Origin: Glutamicibacter soli
GTDB taxonomy: Bacteria; Actinomycetota; Actinomycetes; Actinomycetales; Micrococcaceae
Length of the DNA stretch: 64,000 bases
NCBI RefSeq assembly: GCF_003309065.1
Contig: NZ_POAF01000006.1
Span: forward strand, 284,700-348,699
Reading direction: 5' to 3'
Part shown: positions 16,462 to 27,810 of the stretch, piece by piece
Layout of the letters: each line of letters starts with the position of its first letter
Numbering within the stretch: position 1 is the first letter of the stretch
Translations under genes and position numbers: made by a program
The notes under the pieces: model-generated
The model's database searches: none
What the model was told of the DNA's origin: nothing
The model's input: the letters and a program-made list of their open reading frames with translations, nothing else

Positions 16462-16490
16462 ACTATACAGGTGGTTGCGTGTACGTACAA
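16462..16490 (-). promoter_or_regulatory. Promoter of tRNA-Arg copy 2
   Basis: On the minus strand a -35 TTGTAC (16490-16485) and a -10 TATAGT (16467-16462) are separated by 17 bp, about 40 bp before the tRNA 5' end. Very close to sigma-70 consensus. Confidence 0.7.
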
Positions 16491-16604
16491 ATCGAGGGCG
16501 CGTATCGCCGGGAAGCGGCGGAAAACCGGTTTTATGAAGAACCGAAAAGGGTACCGGTCTACGTGACCTTCATCACATTAACGCGGGGTGTTGAATTGGC
16601 AAAC

Positions 16605-16620
16605 CCCCGGAATTCCGGGG
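16605..16620. promoter_or_regulatory. 16-bp perfect palindrome upstream of pckG
   Basis: CCCCGGAATTCCGGGG lies 120 bp before the pckG start, in the 318-bp gap between the tRNA and pckG. It may be a regulator site or a hairpin. Apart from it and the tRNA promoter I see nothing in the gap. Confidence 0.4.
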
Positions 16621-16739
16621 ATCTGTACTAACTCAGTTTAGCCCACCTTGAATCGTGAGGTTTGAGTCACAGGGTTTGGGGAAGTGCCACCCCCTAGCCT
16701 TGTTTTATCGCTAGTTCAGCCCAATGGAGGGAATCGACA

Positions 16740-18572
16740 ATGAGCACGAGCTCGGATCAGAACGTAATCGACGCAGCGCCCACTTCGCATGTGAAGCTGG
16801 CAGCCTGGGTCGAGGAAGTTGCCGCACTGACGAAGCCGGATCGTGTTTATTGGGTTGACGGATTAGCTGAAGAGAATGACCGCCTGTGCGCCGAGCTTGT
16901 TGAAGCCGGCACCCTGGTCAAGCTGACCGACCCGAACTTCCCCAACTCCTACGCCGCATTCTCCGATCCCAAGGACGTTGCCCGCGTAGAAGAGCGCACC
17001 TTCATCTGCTCCGAAAAGGAAGAAGATGCGGGCTTCACCAACAACTGGGAAGACCCGAAGATCATGAAGGAGCGTCTGAACGGCCTGTTCGACGGCTCCA
17101 TGCGCGGCCGCACCATGTACGTGATTCCTTTCGTCATGGGCCCGCTGGATGCAGAGCAGCCAGCCTACGGTGTCGAGCTCACCGACTCCGCCTACGTTGT
17201 CACCTCCATGCGCATCATGGCCAAGATCGGCAATGAAGTCCTGCGCAAGATGGAAGCGGAGAACGCTTTCTTCGTTCCTGCACTGCACTCGATTGGTGCC
17301 CCGCTTGAGCCGGGACAGGAAGATGTCGCCTGGCCGTGCAACGAAGACAAGTGGATCGTGCACTTCCCTGAAGAGCGCGCCATCATGTCCTACGGCTCCG
17401 GCTACGGCGGAAATGCCCTGCTGGGCAAGAAATGCTACTCGCTGCGCATTGCCTCGGCCATGGCCCGCGACGAGGGCTGGCTTGCCGAGCACATGCTCAT
17501 CCTGAAGCTGACCAGCCCGCAGAACAAGTCGTACCACATCGCGGCCGCCTTCCCGTCGGCCTGCGGCAAGACCAACCTAGCGCTGCTGGATCCGACCATC
17601 GACGGCTGGAAGACCGAGACCCTGGGCGATGACATCAACTGGATGCGCATCGGCAAGGACGGCGAGCTGCGCGGCGTGAACCCGGAATACGGCCTGTTCG
17701 GCGTGGCACCGGGCACCGGCTGGTCCACCAACCCGAACGCCATGCGCGCCATCACCAAGGGCAACTCCATCTTCACCAACGTCGCGCTGACCGACGAAGG
17801 CGGCGTGTGGTGGGAAGGCATGACCGACGAGGCTCCTGCGCACCTGACCGACTGGCTGGGCAACGACTGGACCCCGGAGTCCGGCACCAAGGCAGCGCAC
17901 CCGAACTCCCGCTTCTGCACCCCGATCGACCAGGTCGACATGCTGTCGCAGGACTACTACTCGCCAAACGGCGTGAAGATCGACGCGATCCTGTTCGGCG
18001 GCCGCCGCAAGACCACCATCCCGCTGGTGACCGAGGCCCGCAGCTGGACCAACGGCATTTTCATGGGCTCGACACTGTCCTCGGAGACCACCGCGGCAGC
18101 TGCCGGCGCCGTGGGCCAGGTCCGCCGCGACCCGATGGCCATGCTGCCATTCATCGGCTACAACGCCGGCGACTACCTGAACCACTGGGACCAGATCTCG
18201 GGCAAGCTCAACCCAGAGCAGATGCCGAAGATCTTCCTGGTCAACTGGTTCCGCCGCACCCCTGAGGGCGGCTTCGCCTGGCCTGGCTTCGGCGACAACT
18301 CGCGTGTCCTGAAGTGGGCAGTCGAGCGCATCGAGGGCACCGCGGACGCCAAGGAAACCGCCATCGGCTACGTGCCAACCGGCGAAGCCCTGGACCTGAC
18401 CGGTCTGGAAGGCTTCACCCCGGCCGACGTGGAAACCGCCGTTGCGGTGAACACCGACGAGTGGCTGACCGAGGTCGAGAGCATCGAAGAGTGGTACGCC
18501 AAGTTCGGCGAGGCGCTGCCGGCTTCGCTGCGCGCCGAGCTGGACGGCCTGAAGGCCCGCCTGAGCGCCTAG
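16740..18572 (+). CDS. pckG: Phosphoenolpyruvate carboxykinase, GTP-dependent (610 aa)
   Basis: The kinase-1a P-loop [13 protein letters not shown] (from residue 271) has the active-site Cys that marks the GTP-dependent class. Other family blocks are [14 protein letters not shown], the metal site DDINWMR and the C-terminal [16 protein letters not shown]. Length is normal. The enzyme converts oxaloacetate plus GTP to PEP and CO2, the entry step of gluconeogenesis. ATGGAGGGAA precedes the ATG. It is a single-gene unit closed by a strong terminator shared with the convergent MFS gene. Confidence 0.97.
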   Translation: MSTSSDQNVIDAAPTSHVKLAAWVEEVAALTKPDRVYWVDGLAEENDRLCAELVEAGTLVKLTDPNFPNSYAAFSDPKDVARVEERTFICSEKEEDAGFTNNWEDPKIMKERLNGLFDGSMRGRTMYVIPFVMGPLDAEQPAYGVELTDSAYVVTSMRIMAKIGNEVLRKMEAENAFFVPALHSIGAPLEPGQEDVAWPCNEDKWIVHFPEERAIMSYGSGYGGNALLGKKCYSLRIASAMARDEGWLAEHMLILKLTSPQNKSYHIAAAFPSACGKTNLALLDPTIDGWKTETLGDDINWMRIGKDGELRGVNPEYGLFGVAPGTGWSTNPNAMRAITKGNSIFTNVALTDEGGVWWEGMTDEAPAHLTDWLGNDWTPESGTKAAHPNSRFCTPIDQVDMLSQDYYSPNGVKIDAILFGGRRKTTIPLVTEARSWTNGIFMGSTLSSETTAAAAGAVGQVRRDPMAMLPFIGYNAGDYLNHWDQISGKLNPEQMPKIFLVNWFRRTPEGGFAWPGFGDNSRVLKWAVERIEGTADAKETAIGYVPTGEALDLTGLEGFTPADVETAVAVNTDEWLTEVESIEEWYAKFGEALPASLRAELDGLKARLSA

Positions 18573-18585
18573 GCATTACAAGAGG

Positions 18586-18643
18586 ATCCCCGGCCACCCG
18601 CCATCCGCCCTTCGGGGCGGAGCACGGGTGCCGGGGATTTTTT
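18586..18643. terminator. Bidirectional terminator between pckG and the MFS gene
   Basis: The outer stem ATCCCCGGC/GCCGGGGAT plus an extension CACCCG/CGGGTG and an inner CCGCCC-type stem form a long hairpin followed by TTTTTT on the plus strand. Confidence 0.8.
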
Positions 18644-18659
18644 GCGCCCGCCGGGATTC

Positions 18660-19862
18660 CTAACCCAGCTTCGGCTGGTGGAAGCGGTCCGCGGTGTAGA
18701 CCAGGGCGCTGGCCGCGACGATGGCGCAGGCGAGCGCGGTGATCGAGAAGGCAATGGGAGAGTTATCGCCGCTCAGGCCGACCAGCGGGGTGGCCACCGC
18801 GCCGATGAAGAACTGCGCGCAGCCCAGCAGCGCGGAGCCGGATCCGGAAACCTCGCGGACCTCGGCCACGGCCAGCCCGGTGGTATTGCCCATGGTGAAG
18901 CCCACCGAGGTCACCATGACGAAGATGACCGCGCCCAGGGCCAGGCTGCGCACCCCCAGCTGGGCCATGACGGCCATGGCGATGCTGGAGGCCAGCAGGA
19001 CGCTCAACGCGATGCTGATCGTGCGGCGCAGCGGTACGCGTGTGGCCAGCCGGGCCGAGACCAGACCGGCGGTCACCAGCCCCAGCGAATTGATGCCGAA
19101 GAAGACCGCATAGCCCTGCGGGCTCAGGCCCATCACGTTCTGGTACAAGAATGGCGAGGCGGAGATGTAGGCCATCATCGCGCCGAAGGCGAACGCGAAC
19201 TGGATCATGTAGCCCACGAACCGGGGCTTGGACAGCGCGATGCGCAGCGGCGCCACGAAGCTTCCCGTCGAGCGCTGGTGCTGCGGGTGGGTTTCCCGGT
19301 AGATGCCGAAGGAGCCCGCCGCCATCAGCAGCGCAATCAGAGCGATGAACCACAGCACGGTGCGGAAACCGCCAAACTCGCCGAGCACCGAGCCGATCAA
19401 CGGTGCCACAGCCGGTGCCACGCCGCCGAAGGTCATCAGCAGCGAGAAGATGCGGGCGGTCTGCACGCCCCGGGTGGTGTCAGCGACGATGGCCTTGGAA
19501 ATCACCAGGCCTGCCGCGCCGCCCAGGCCCTGCAGGGCGCGGGCTATCGTCAGCGTCGTCAGCGTAGGCGCCACGGCTGCCACGATGGATGCGACGACAA
19601 ACAGCGCGGTGCCCCAGCGCAGCGGCTTGGCCCGGCCCAGCCGGTCGGAGAGCGGCCCCCAGAAGATTTGGCCGAAGGCGATGCCCATCAGGAACGCGGT
19701 CAGCGTGAGCTGGATTCCCGAAGCGGACGTGGCGAATTCGCGGGTCATTGCCGGAAAAGACGGCAGGTACATGTCGGTGGCCAACGGGCCGGTGGTGCCC
19801 AGCAGGATCAGCAGGGCGAACAGCGGCGGCGTCAGGCGGGAACGTTCAGGGGCATTGGGCAT
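18660..19862 (-). CDS. MFS multidrug exporter, Bcr/CflA family (400 aa)
   Basis: Twelve hydrophobic spans are visible. The motif-A-like loop FWGPLSDRLGRAKPLRWG follows span 2, and the N-terminal LLILLGTTGPLATDMYLPSFP is typical of Bcr/CflA drug:proton antiporters (the Asp in span 1 is conserved). It should export small toxic compounds across the plasma membrane in exchange for protons. The divergent PadR gene 146 bp away may control it. Substrate unknown. Confidence 0.88.
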   Translation of the reverse strand: MPNAPERSRLTPPLFALLILLGTTGPLATDMYLPSFPAMTREFATSASGIQLTLTAFLMGIAFGQIFWGPLSDRLGRAKPLRWGTALFVVASIVAAVAPTLTTLTIARALQGLGGAAGLVISKAIVADTTRGVQTARIFSLLMTFGGVAPAVAPLIGSVLGEFGGFRTVLWFIALIALLMAAGSFGIYRETHPQHQRSTGSFVAPLRIALSKPRFVGYMIQFAFAFGAMMAYISASPFLYQNVMGLSPQGYAVFFGINSLGLVTAGLVSARLATRVPLRRTISIALSVLLASSIAMAVMAQLGVRSLALGAVIFVMVTSVGFTMGNTTGLAVAEVREVSGSGSALLGCAQFFIGAVATPLVGLSGDNSPIAFSITALACAIVAASALVYTADRFHQPKLG

Positions 19863-20008
19863 GAGGCAATTCTATGGATCGCTGCAGGTGAACTGGGAAA
19901 GATGACCGCGCAATGCGCGGCGTATGAACCAAGGTCACAATCGGGGAACACTTTTCCCACGCCCGGGCGGGTGGGTGCAAAATCAACTAACTGTGAAAAG
20001 ATGAAGTT

Positions 20009-20536
20009 ATGGTTTTGGCACGATTGATCCTCGGGCTGTTGTGCTTGTCGCCGATGACCGGCTACGAGCTCAAGAAGCATTTTGACTCCTCTATTAACCA
20101 CTTCTGGAATGCAGACAAGGCGCAGATCTACCGCACCCTGGCCCAGCTGGTGGACCAGGGGTACGCCACCGTGCGCACCGTCCCCCAGTCGAACTATCCG
20201 GACCGGCAGGAACACCACATCACCGAGGCCGGCCGGGAAGTGCTGAACCAGTGGCTTTCCAGCGGGGCCGCCCGCTCCCCGGAACGCGATCCGTTCATGG
20301 GGCAGGTCTTCTTCGCCGCGGAGCTGGAGCGCGAGGGCATCGAGCAGCTGCTGCTCGAACGCCGCCAAGCCACCCAATACGTGCTGGACGACTACCTTTC
20401 CCAGCGCGAGGGGATCGACATGCGTGCGGCAGCTGACCGCCGCAGCTTCCTCATGGCCGCCACCTTGGACCATGCAATCAGACAACAGGCCGCCGAGCTG
20501 GAGTGGCTTGACGCAGTATTGGAGCATTTGCCATGA
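20009..20536 (+). CDS. PadR-family transcriptional regulator (175 aa)
   Basis: The winged helix begins at once: LILGLLCLSPMTGYELKKHFD, then NHFWNADKAQIYRTLAQLVDQGYATV and the wing DRQEHHITEAGREVLNQWL. That is the PadR signature (AQIYRTL / ITEAGR). The C-terminal ~85 residues form the helical dimerisation domain of the longer PadR subclass. Ligand unknown. The stop overlaps the ATG of the hydrolase gene (ATGA), so the two are translated together. The divergent MFS exporter is a plausible second target. Confidence 0.9.
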   Translation: MVLARLILGLLCLSPMTGYELKKHFDSSINHFWNADKAQIYRTLAQLVDQGYATVRTVPQSNYPDRQEHHITEAGREVLNQWLSSGAARSPERDPFMGQVFFAAELEREGIEQLLLERRQATQYVLDDYLSQREGIDMRAAADRRSFLMAATLDHAIRQQAAELEWLDAVLEHLP

Positions 20537-21648
20537 CCTCTGCCAACGACCAGGGAAAGAACCCTATGGCCGATCCGGCGCGGGACGCGACCGACTATCC
20601 CGAGGTGCATCCGGCGCGCCGAAAGCCCGAGGACAGCGCTCCGGTGCAGACCCTGGTCTTCCTGCACGGCGGCAACGTGGGCAACTGGAGCTGGGATCCG
20701 CAGGTGCTGGCCTTCGGGGACTTCAACATCCTCACCCTGCATCTGCCGGCGTTCGGCGCCCGGTTCGAGGAGAACTGGGAGGGCCTGGACTCCGCGGCGG
20801 ACGATGTCGCAGCGCTGATCGCTGACGAGGTTTCCGAGGGCGGCGTCCACCTGGTGGGCATGTCCCTGGGCGGCGTCATCGCCCTGCACGTGGCGGCGCG
20901 CCACCCGGAGCTGGTCGAGTCGGTATTCGCCACCGGGGTGTCGATCGCACCGCTGGGCACCGCGGCCAAGGCGGTGCAGCGTATGCAGCTGAAGCTGATC
21001 GGCAGCGAGTGGTATTGGAAGTTCCAGGCTGGCGCCTACGGCATGGTGGACAACGAGCGCGAGCTGTTCGCCGAGCACGGGGTCAAGCTCAAGCCGGAGA
21101 ACATGCGCGCGATCATGGGCGACCTCGATTCCGGCGGACTGCCGGCGGACCTGTCGGCCTACACCGGTCCCGCCCTGGTGCTGGCCGGCGCCAGCGAGCC
21201 GAAGTTCGTCCAGCGCTCCTTCCCGGCCATCGCCGAGGCCCTGCCGCAGGCGGCCATCCGCGTGGTTCCCGGCATGCACCACCAGTGGAATATCGAGAAC
21301 CCGCTGCTGTTCAACTCGGTGCTGCGCCGCTGGATCACCGGGCAGCAGCTGCACCAGGTGCTGCGTGAGCCGGTGGAGCCCAAGCTGCGCGGTGCATCGT
21401 TCAAGCGCACCTCCACCCTGGAGGAAATCGACCCGCAGGAAGCAGAAGCCGCCGCCGGCGCGGCGCAGGCCCCTGACGCCGGCGCGGCCGATAGCGGCCA
21501 GCCCGCCCCGGAATCCAAGGCCAGGGGCTTCGCCGACCGGCTTGATCCGCGCAAGCTGGACCCGCGCAAGCTCGACCTGAAGAGCGCGCTGTCCAAGAAG
21601 CCCCCGGTGGCCAAGCGGCCTTCCGAATCCGACGGCTCCGCCGAATAG
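20533..21648 (+). CDS. Alpha/beta-hydrolase fold protein with charged C-terminal tail (371 aa)
   Basis: The fold shows in LVFLHGGNVGNWSWDPQ (oxyanion loop), the nucleophile elbow VGMSLGGVIAL (Ser in GMSLGG), LVLAGASEP (acid position, possibly Glu) and VVPGMHHQWNIENP (catalytic His). It would cleave an ester, lactone or similar bond in the cytoplasm; the substrate is unknown. After about residue 285 the sequence becomes low-complexity and charged, with the short repeat DPRKLDPRKLDLK, so roughly 85 residues are probably disordered. It is translationally coupled to the PadR regulator. A shorter start (ATG 20566) is possible. Confidence 0.78.
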   Translation: MTSANDQGKNPMADPARDATDYPEVHPARRKPEDSAPVQTLVFLHGGNVGNWSWDPQVLAFGDFNILTLHLPAFGARFEENWEGLDSAADDVAALIADEVSEGGVHLVGMSLGGVIALHVAARHPELVESVFATGVSIAPLGTAAKAVQRMQLKLIGSEWYWKFQAGAYGMVDNERELFAEHGVKLKPENMRAIMGDLDSGGLPADLSAYTGPALVLAGASEPKFVQRSFPAIAEALPQAAIRVVPGMHHQWNIENPLLFNSVLRRWITGQQLHQVLREPVEPKLRGASFKRTSTLEEIDPQEAEAAAGAAQAPDAGAADSGQPAPESKARGFADRLDPRKLDPRKLDLKSALSKKPPVAKRPSESDGSAE

Positions 21649-21663
21649 TTTCCCGGCAGACAG

Positions 21664-21705
21664 AACAGCCCGGACTGGACCCCCATATGGCCAGTCCGGG
21701 CTGTT
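21664..21705. terminator. Bidirectional terminator between hydrolase and hmp
   Basis: A perfect 15-bp stem (AACAGCCCGGACTGG and its complement) with a 12-nt loop lies between the convergent genes. Confidence 0.7.
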
Positions 21706-21727
21706 CCGGTCTAGTGGGCTGCGCGCC

Positions 21728-22903
21728 TTAGGCGGCGAGCCAAACGTCCGGTCCGAAGACCTCGTAGTGGATGTGCTCGGCCGGTATGCCGGCGGCCAGC
21801 GCCTGCGAGCGCACCGCGTGCATGAACGGCAGCGGGCCGCAGAGATAGACCTGGCTGTCGGCGGTCAGCGAATCGGTCAGGTCCATGTAGCCGGCCTTGG
21901 CGTCCAGGCCCTCGGGCAGCTCGCCGCGCTCGAACCAGGTGCGGATCTTGGCGTTGGGCAGCTGGCCCAGCGATTCGAGCATCTGCTCGCGCAGTGGCCA
22001 GGAAGCGAACTCCTGGTCGGCATGCAGCACGGTGATCTCGCGGGTGGAGCCCGCCGCGGCCAGGGTCTGCAGGGCCGCGGCGCTCGGGGTGCAGCCGATG
22101 CCGGCCGTGGCGATGACCAGCGGGGCGCCCTCGGTGTCGATGACCAGGTCGCCGTACGGGTTGGACAGCTCCACGACGTCCCCGACCTTTAGCGAGTTGT
22201 GCAGGACCGGGGTGAATTCGCCGTCCACGTCCAGCTTCACGGTGACGGTGCGGCGGGTGGTGGACTCGACGTCGTTGCTCAGGGTGAACTGGCGGACCTG
22301 GCGGATGCCGTCGGCCATCGGCATGCGCATGGAGACGAACTGGCCCGGCTTGGCGATGGTGGCGGCGGTGTCATCGGCCGGTTCGAAGCTGAAGCTGACC
22401 GAATCCGCGCCGGTCGCGGTGCGCTCGACGAGCTTCCAGTTGCTGTAGATGGTGGCGTTGGCCTGCCGGGCGTAGAGGCCCTTCTCGATCTTGATCAGCG
22501 CCTGGGCCATCAGCCAGTACACCTCGGTCCAGGCTTCGGCGATTTCCGGGGTCAGCGCGTCGCCCAGGTCCTCGGCGATGGCTGCGAACAGGTGCTCGTA
22601 CACGATGCCGTACTGCTCCTCGACGACGCCCAGCGAGGTGTGCTTGTGGGCGATGCGGGACAGCATGGTCTCCGGGGTGGTTTCCGGGTTGTTGACCAGG
22701 TAGGTGGCGAAGACCGCGATGGATCCGGCCAGCGCCTGCTGCTGGGTGCCGTTCTTCTGGTTCGAGCGGGAGAACATGCCATCCAGCAATTCCGGTCGGG
22801 CGGCGAACATGCGCTGGTAGAACTTCGGGGTGATGCTCGAAATTCGTTCGGCGATGATCGGCAGGGTTGCTTCGATGACCGGGCGGGACTGGGTGGACAG
22901 CAT
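21728..22903 (-). CDS. hmp: Flavohaemoglobin, nitric oxide dioxygenase (391 aa)
   Basis: The globin domain (residues 1-~140) has the proximal haem His in AHKHTS (His88) and CD-region sequence FYQRMFAARPELLDGMF. The ferredoxin-reductase part follows, with the FAD site RQFTLSND, the NAD(P)H site IATAGIGCTPSAAALQTLA and the closing YLCGPLPFMHAVRSQAL and YEVFGPD. It oxidises nitric oxide to nitrate using O2 and NAD(P)H. Length is standard. An NsrR-type operator lies 30 bp upstream and the nsrR gene is next in the same direction. Induction by nitric oxide is therefore expected. Confidence 0.96.
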   Translation of the reverse strand: MLSTQSRPVIEATLPIIAERISSITPKFYQRMFAARPELLDGMFSRSNQKNGTQQQALAGSIAVFATYLVNNPETTPETMLSRIAHKHTSLGVVEEQYGIVYEHLFAAIAEDLGDALTPEIAEAWTEVYWLMAQALIKIEKGLYARQANATIYSNWKLVERTATGADSVSFSFEPADDTAATIAKPGQFVSMRMPMADGIRQVRQFTLSNDVESTTRRTVTVKLDVDGEFTPVLHNSLKVGDVVELSNPYGDLVIDTEGAPLVIATAGIGCTPSAAALQTLAAAGSTREITVLHADQEFASWPLREQMLESLGQLPNAKIRTWFERGELPEGLDAKAGYMDLTDSLTADSQVYLCGPLPFMHAVRSQALAAGIPAEHIHYEVFGPDVWLAA

Positions 22904-22932
22904 GGTGTATCTCCTCGGAGAGTGTCTGGTTT

Positions 22933-22955
22933 ATCTTGCATTTGAAATGCAAGAT
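22933..22955. promoter_or_regulatory. NsrR operator upstream of hmp
   Basis: Two 11-bp arms (ATCTTGCATTT and its exact complement) flank a single G. The spacing and TGCATTT/AAATGCA core match known NsrR sites. It lies 30-52 bp before the hmp start. Confidence 0.85.
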
Positions 22956-23055
22956 TTATGCTTTAAGTTCTACGCCACGTAGAAACGAATTGCAAGTTGA
23001 GCTGCGGCACATCCGGAAAATTCCGGTTTGACTAGTGGTTTTCTGGTGGGAAAGA

Positions 23056-23508
23056 TTACGCGCTGCGTCGCACGGTGGGGAAAGGCAGCAGCGTGATGGC
23101 CGGGGAAGTCTCGCAGATCTCCTGGATCGTCAGCGGATCCAGGGCCGCGTAGAAGGCCTCGCGGGCCGCGCGCAGGGCGCCGCGCAGGCGGCAGCCGCCG
23201 GCCAGCGGGCAGTTGCCGTTCGCGTCGTGGTCGGTGCAGTCAACGACGTCCTCGCGCTTGTCCAGGGTGCGCAGCAGGGCGCCGACCGAGGTCTGCAGGC
23301 CGGTCTGCGTGATTGAGGCGCCGCCGTTGCGGCCGCGCACCACGTCCAGCACGCCCAGCGTGCGCAGCTCCAGGACCGCCTTGGTGACGTGGTTGTAGGG
23401 CACCGAGACCAGGTCCGCGATCTCGCGGCTGGTCAGCTGGCCGGCTCCGGGCGCGCCCAGCACCATGACGGTCCGCAGGCAGACATCGGCAAAGGCGCTG
23501 AGTTTCAT
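23056..23508 (-). CDS. nsrR: Rrf2-family nitric-oxide-sensing repressor NsrR (150 aa)
   Basis: An Rrf2-type winged helix (LTSREIADLVSVPYNHVTKAVLELRTLG) is followed by the iron-sulfur ligands Cys91, Cys100 and Cys106 in the spacing typical of NsrR. The Fe-S cluster reacts with nitric oxide, releasing the repressor from DNA. It lies 152 bp upstream of hmp on the same strand, and the palindrome at 22933 is its evident target. All cluster ligands are intact. Confidence 0.93.
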   Translation of the reverse strand: MKLSAFADVCLRTVMVLGAPGAGQLTSREIADLVSVPYNHVTKAVLELRTLGVLDVVRGRNGGASITQTGLQTSVGALLRTLDKREDVVDCTDHDANGNCPLAGGCRLRGALRAAREAFYAALDPLTIQEICETSPAITLLPFPTVRRSA

Positions 23509-23526
23509 GTTCTCCAGTCTACGACG

Positions 23527-23579
23527 ACGCCCTCCGGCCGGTCAGCGGTGCAGGTCACTGCTGGTCGGCCGGAGGGCGT
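23527..23579 (-). terminator. Terminator of the hypothetical gene at 23600
   Basis: A 14-bp GC-rich stem (ACGCCCTCCGGCCG and its complement) encloses a 25-nt loop between the 156-aa gene and nsrR. Confidence 0.6.
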
Positions 23580-23599
23580 GAAGTTGTTGCGGGCTCGTT

Positions 23600-24070
23600 T
23601 TAGCGGGCGTTGGCCCAGACGGCTTCTGCGGCTTCGGCGGCAGGGTCCTCGAAGGTCCACTCGCCGCCCGGCTCGGCCGGCATCAGGTAGGGCTGCACGA
23701 TGGCCAGCGCGGCGCCGACCTTGTGCTCGGCCACCACGTGGATGGCGTCCTGGTCGTTCTCCTGGAGCAGCACGTCCGAGGCGATGGCGATGGCCTCGAA
23801 ATGGGTGCCCTGCTGGTTGAGCACCTCCACCAGGTCCGCGGCCATGGCCTCGGTGTCGATGTCGGCTTCCGGATCCTCCGGGTCGTCCGTCGGCGGCACC
23901 GCGATCAGGCGCAGTTCGCCCTCGTCGGAGCCTTCCTGCGGCTCCAGGCCGATGGCGAAGGGCAGGAAGACGCCCTGCTCCTCCAGCTGCTCGCGGGCCA
24001 CGCCCAGCGCGGTGCTCAGCACCTTGTTCAGCGCGTCCTTGACGCCTTCGTCCAGTGATTCGAAGTTCAT
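23600..24070 (-). CDS. Conserved-looking acidic protein of unknown function (156 aa)
   Basis: I do not recognise a family. The protein is soluble, strongly acidic, and without membrane spans or signal peptide. It alternates helices (LDEGVKDALNKVLSTALG, MAADLVEVLNQQGTH) with beta-like strands (VFLPFAIGLEP, LRLIAVPPTD, DAIHVVAEHKVG). The closing part is rich in Ala and Glu. It starts 9 bp after the stop of the phosphohexomutase gene and is probably co-transcribed with it. Codon use is like that of its neighbours, so it looks like a genuine core gene. Confidence 0.7.
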   Translation of the reverse strand: MNFESLDEGVKDALNKVLSTALGVAREQLEEQGVFLPFAIGLEPQEGSDEGELRLIAVPPTDDPEDPEADIDTEAMAADLVEVLNQQGTHFEAIAIASDVLLQENDQDAIHVVAEHKVGAALAIVQPYLMPAEPGGEWTFEDPAAEAAEAVWANAR

Positions 24071-24079
24071 GGCTGTCCC

Positions 24080-25504
24080 CTAGTCGGTTGGCTGTTCTTG
24101 GCGCACGATCGCCAGCACGGCGTCGCGGATCGGTTCGATGATTTCTGCGGTCGCGCCCTCGCCGTTGAACCGCAGGTACGGTTCGGTGTTCGACGGGCGC
24201 AGGTTGATCCACCAGCTGCCGTCGGCCGCGGCGATGGTGGTGCCGTCCATGGTGGAGATCTCCACCGGCTGGCCCTCGAAGCGGGCCACGACCCGGGCGG
24301 TGGCCCCGGCCTTGTCCTCCACCTCGGAGTTGATCTCCCCGGTGGCGACGTAGGGCTCGTATTCGGCGCCCAGCTGGGACAGCGGCAAGTCCTGCCCGCC
24401 CAGCGCCGCCAGCACGTGCATGGCGGCCAGCATGCCGGTGTCGGCATTGTAGAAGTCGCGGAAGTAGTAATGGGCCGAGTGCTCGCCGCCGAAGACCGCT
24501 CCCTGCTCGGCCATCTCCGCCTTGATGAACGAGTGGCCCACACGGGTCATCACCGGGGTGCCGCCGGCGCGGGTGACGAATTCAGGCACTGCCTTGGAGG
24601 TGATCAGGTTGTGGATGACCACCGGGCTTGCCTCGCCGGCAGCCTGCACGCGGGCGATTTCGCGCACTGCCACCAGCGCGGTGATGGCCGACGGGGACAG
24701 CGGCAGGCCGCGCTCGTCGATGACGAAGCAGCGGTCGGCGTCGCCGTCGAAGGCCAGGCCCAGGTCCGCGCCGTGCTTGAGCACCGCCGCCTGCAGGTCC
24801 TTGAGGTTCTCCGGCTCCAGCGGGTTGGCCGGGTGGTTCGGGAAGGTGCCGTCCAGCTCGAAGTACAGCGGCACTATTTCCAGCGGCAGGCCGTCAAGCA
24901 CCGCGTCGCCCAGCACCGCAGGGGTGGTCAGCCCGCCCATGCCGTTGCCGGCGTCCACCACGATCTTCAGCGGGCGGATGGCGGACAGGTCGACCAGGCT
25001 GCGCAGGTAGCCGGAGTAGTCGGCCAGCACGTCGCGGCGGCTGACCGAGCCCTGCGGGGCGTCGGAGGAGACCGGCAGGCCCTCGTCGAGGTACTGCTGG
25101 GCCAGGTCGCGGATGTCGTACAGGCCGGTGTCCGAAGAGATCGGCAGCGCGCCGGCCTTGGACATCTTGATGCCGTTGTACTGGGCCGGGTTGTGGCTCG
25201 CGGTGAAGACGACGCCGGCGGCGTCCAGCTGGCCGGAGGCGAAGTACAGCTCGTCGGTGGAGATCTGCCCCAGCATCACCACGTTGGCGCCGCGGTAGGT
25301 GGCGCCCCGGGCGAAGGCCGCGGAGAATTCGGCCGAGGAGGGGCGCATGTCGCCGCCCACCAGCACGGTGTCCCCGGTCAGGCCCAGGATGTCGACGAAG
25401 GCCGCGCCGATGGCCTCCACTGCTTCGGCGTTCAGCGACTGTCCGACGATGCCGCGCACGTCGTAAGCCTTGAAGCTCTGGCTCAGATCAATTTCTTCAC
25501 TCAC
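24080..25504 (-). CDS. manB: Phosphomannomutase/phosphoglucomutase (474 aa)
   Basis: All four domains of the alpha-D-phosphohexomutase fold are recognisable: the phosphoserine loop TASHNP (Ser103), the magnesium loop DGDADR (Asp253, 255, 257), a sugar-binding GGEHSAHYYFRD, and the phosphate-binding RPSNTEPYLRF. It interconverts hexose 1- and 6-phosphates (mannose or glucose), feeding GDP-mannose and glycan synthesis. The start is preceded by an AAGATGTGAG region, a weak ribosome site. It forms a probable operon with the 156-aa gene. Confidence 0.92.
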   Translation of the reverse strand: MSEEIDLSQSFKAYDVRGIVGQSLNAEAVEAIGAAFVDILGLTGDTVLVGGDMRPSSAEFSAAFARGATYRGANVVMLGQISTDELYFASGQLDAAGVVFTASHNPAQYNGIKMSKAGALPISSDTGLYDIRDLAQQYLDEGLPVSSDAPQGSVSRRDVLADYSGYLRSLVDLSAIRPLKIVVDAGNGMGGLTTPAVLGDAVLDGLPLEIVPLYFELDGTFPNHPANPLEPENLKDLQAAVLKHGADLGLAFDGDADRCFVIDERGLPLSPSAITALVAVREIARVQAAGEASPVVIHNLITSKAVPEFVTRAGGTPVMTRVGHSFIKAEMAEQGAVFGGEHSAHYYFRDFYNADTGMLAAMHVLAALGGQDLPLSQLGAEYEPYVATGEINSEVEDKAGATARVVARFEGQPVEISTMDGTTIAAADGSWWINLRPSNTEPYLRFNGEGATAEIIEPIRDAVLAIVRQEQPTD

Positions 25505-25659
25505 ATCTTTCAGCCTACCGGCTGGAACGGCACGTTGGCCGGTGGATCACGCCGTGGACCATGGGAATTGCCTTACATTTCAGGCCCGTGCCGCACCGCG
25601 GATCCCCAGCGCGCGTGCGGTGCGGGCATTTCGTGGGTGGGAACTGAAATACTGGGGGC

Positions 25660-27780
<2,121 letters not shown>

Positions 27781-27810
27781 ATGTTCAGTTAAACGAAGTA
27801 CGCTGGATGT

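Noticed and set aside
18642..20027. 461-codon open frame antisense to the MFS exporter
   Set aside because: Same GC-driven effect; the exporter on the other strand has spans and motif A.
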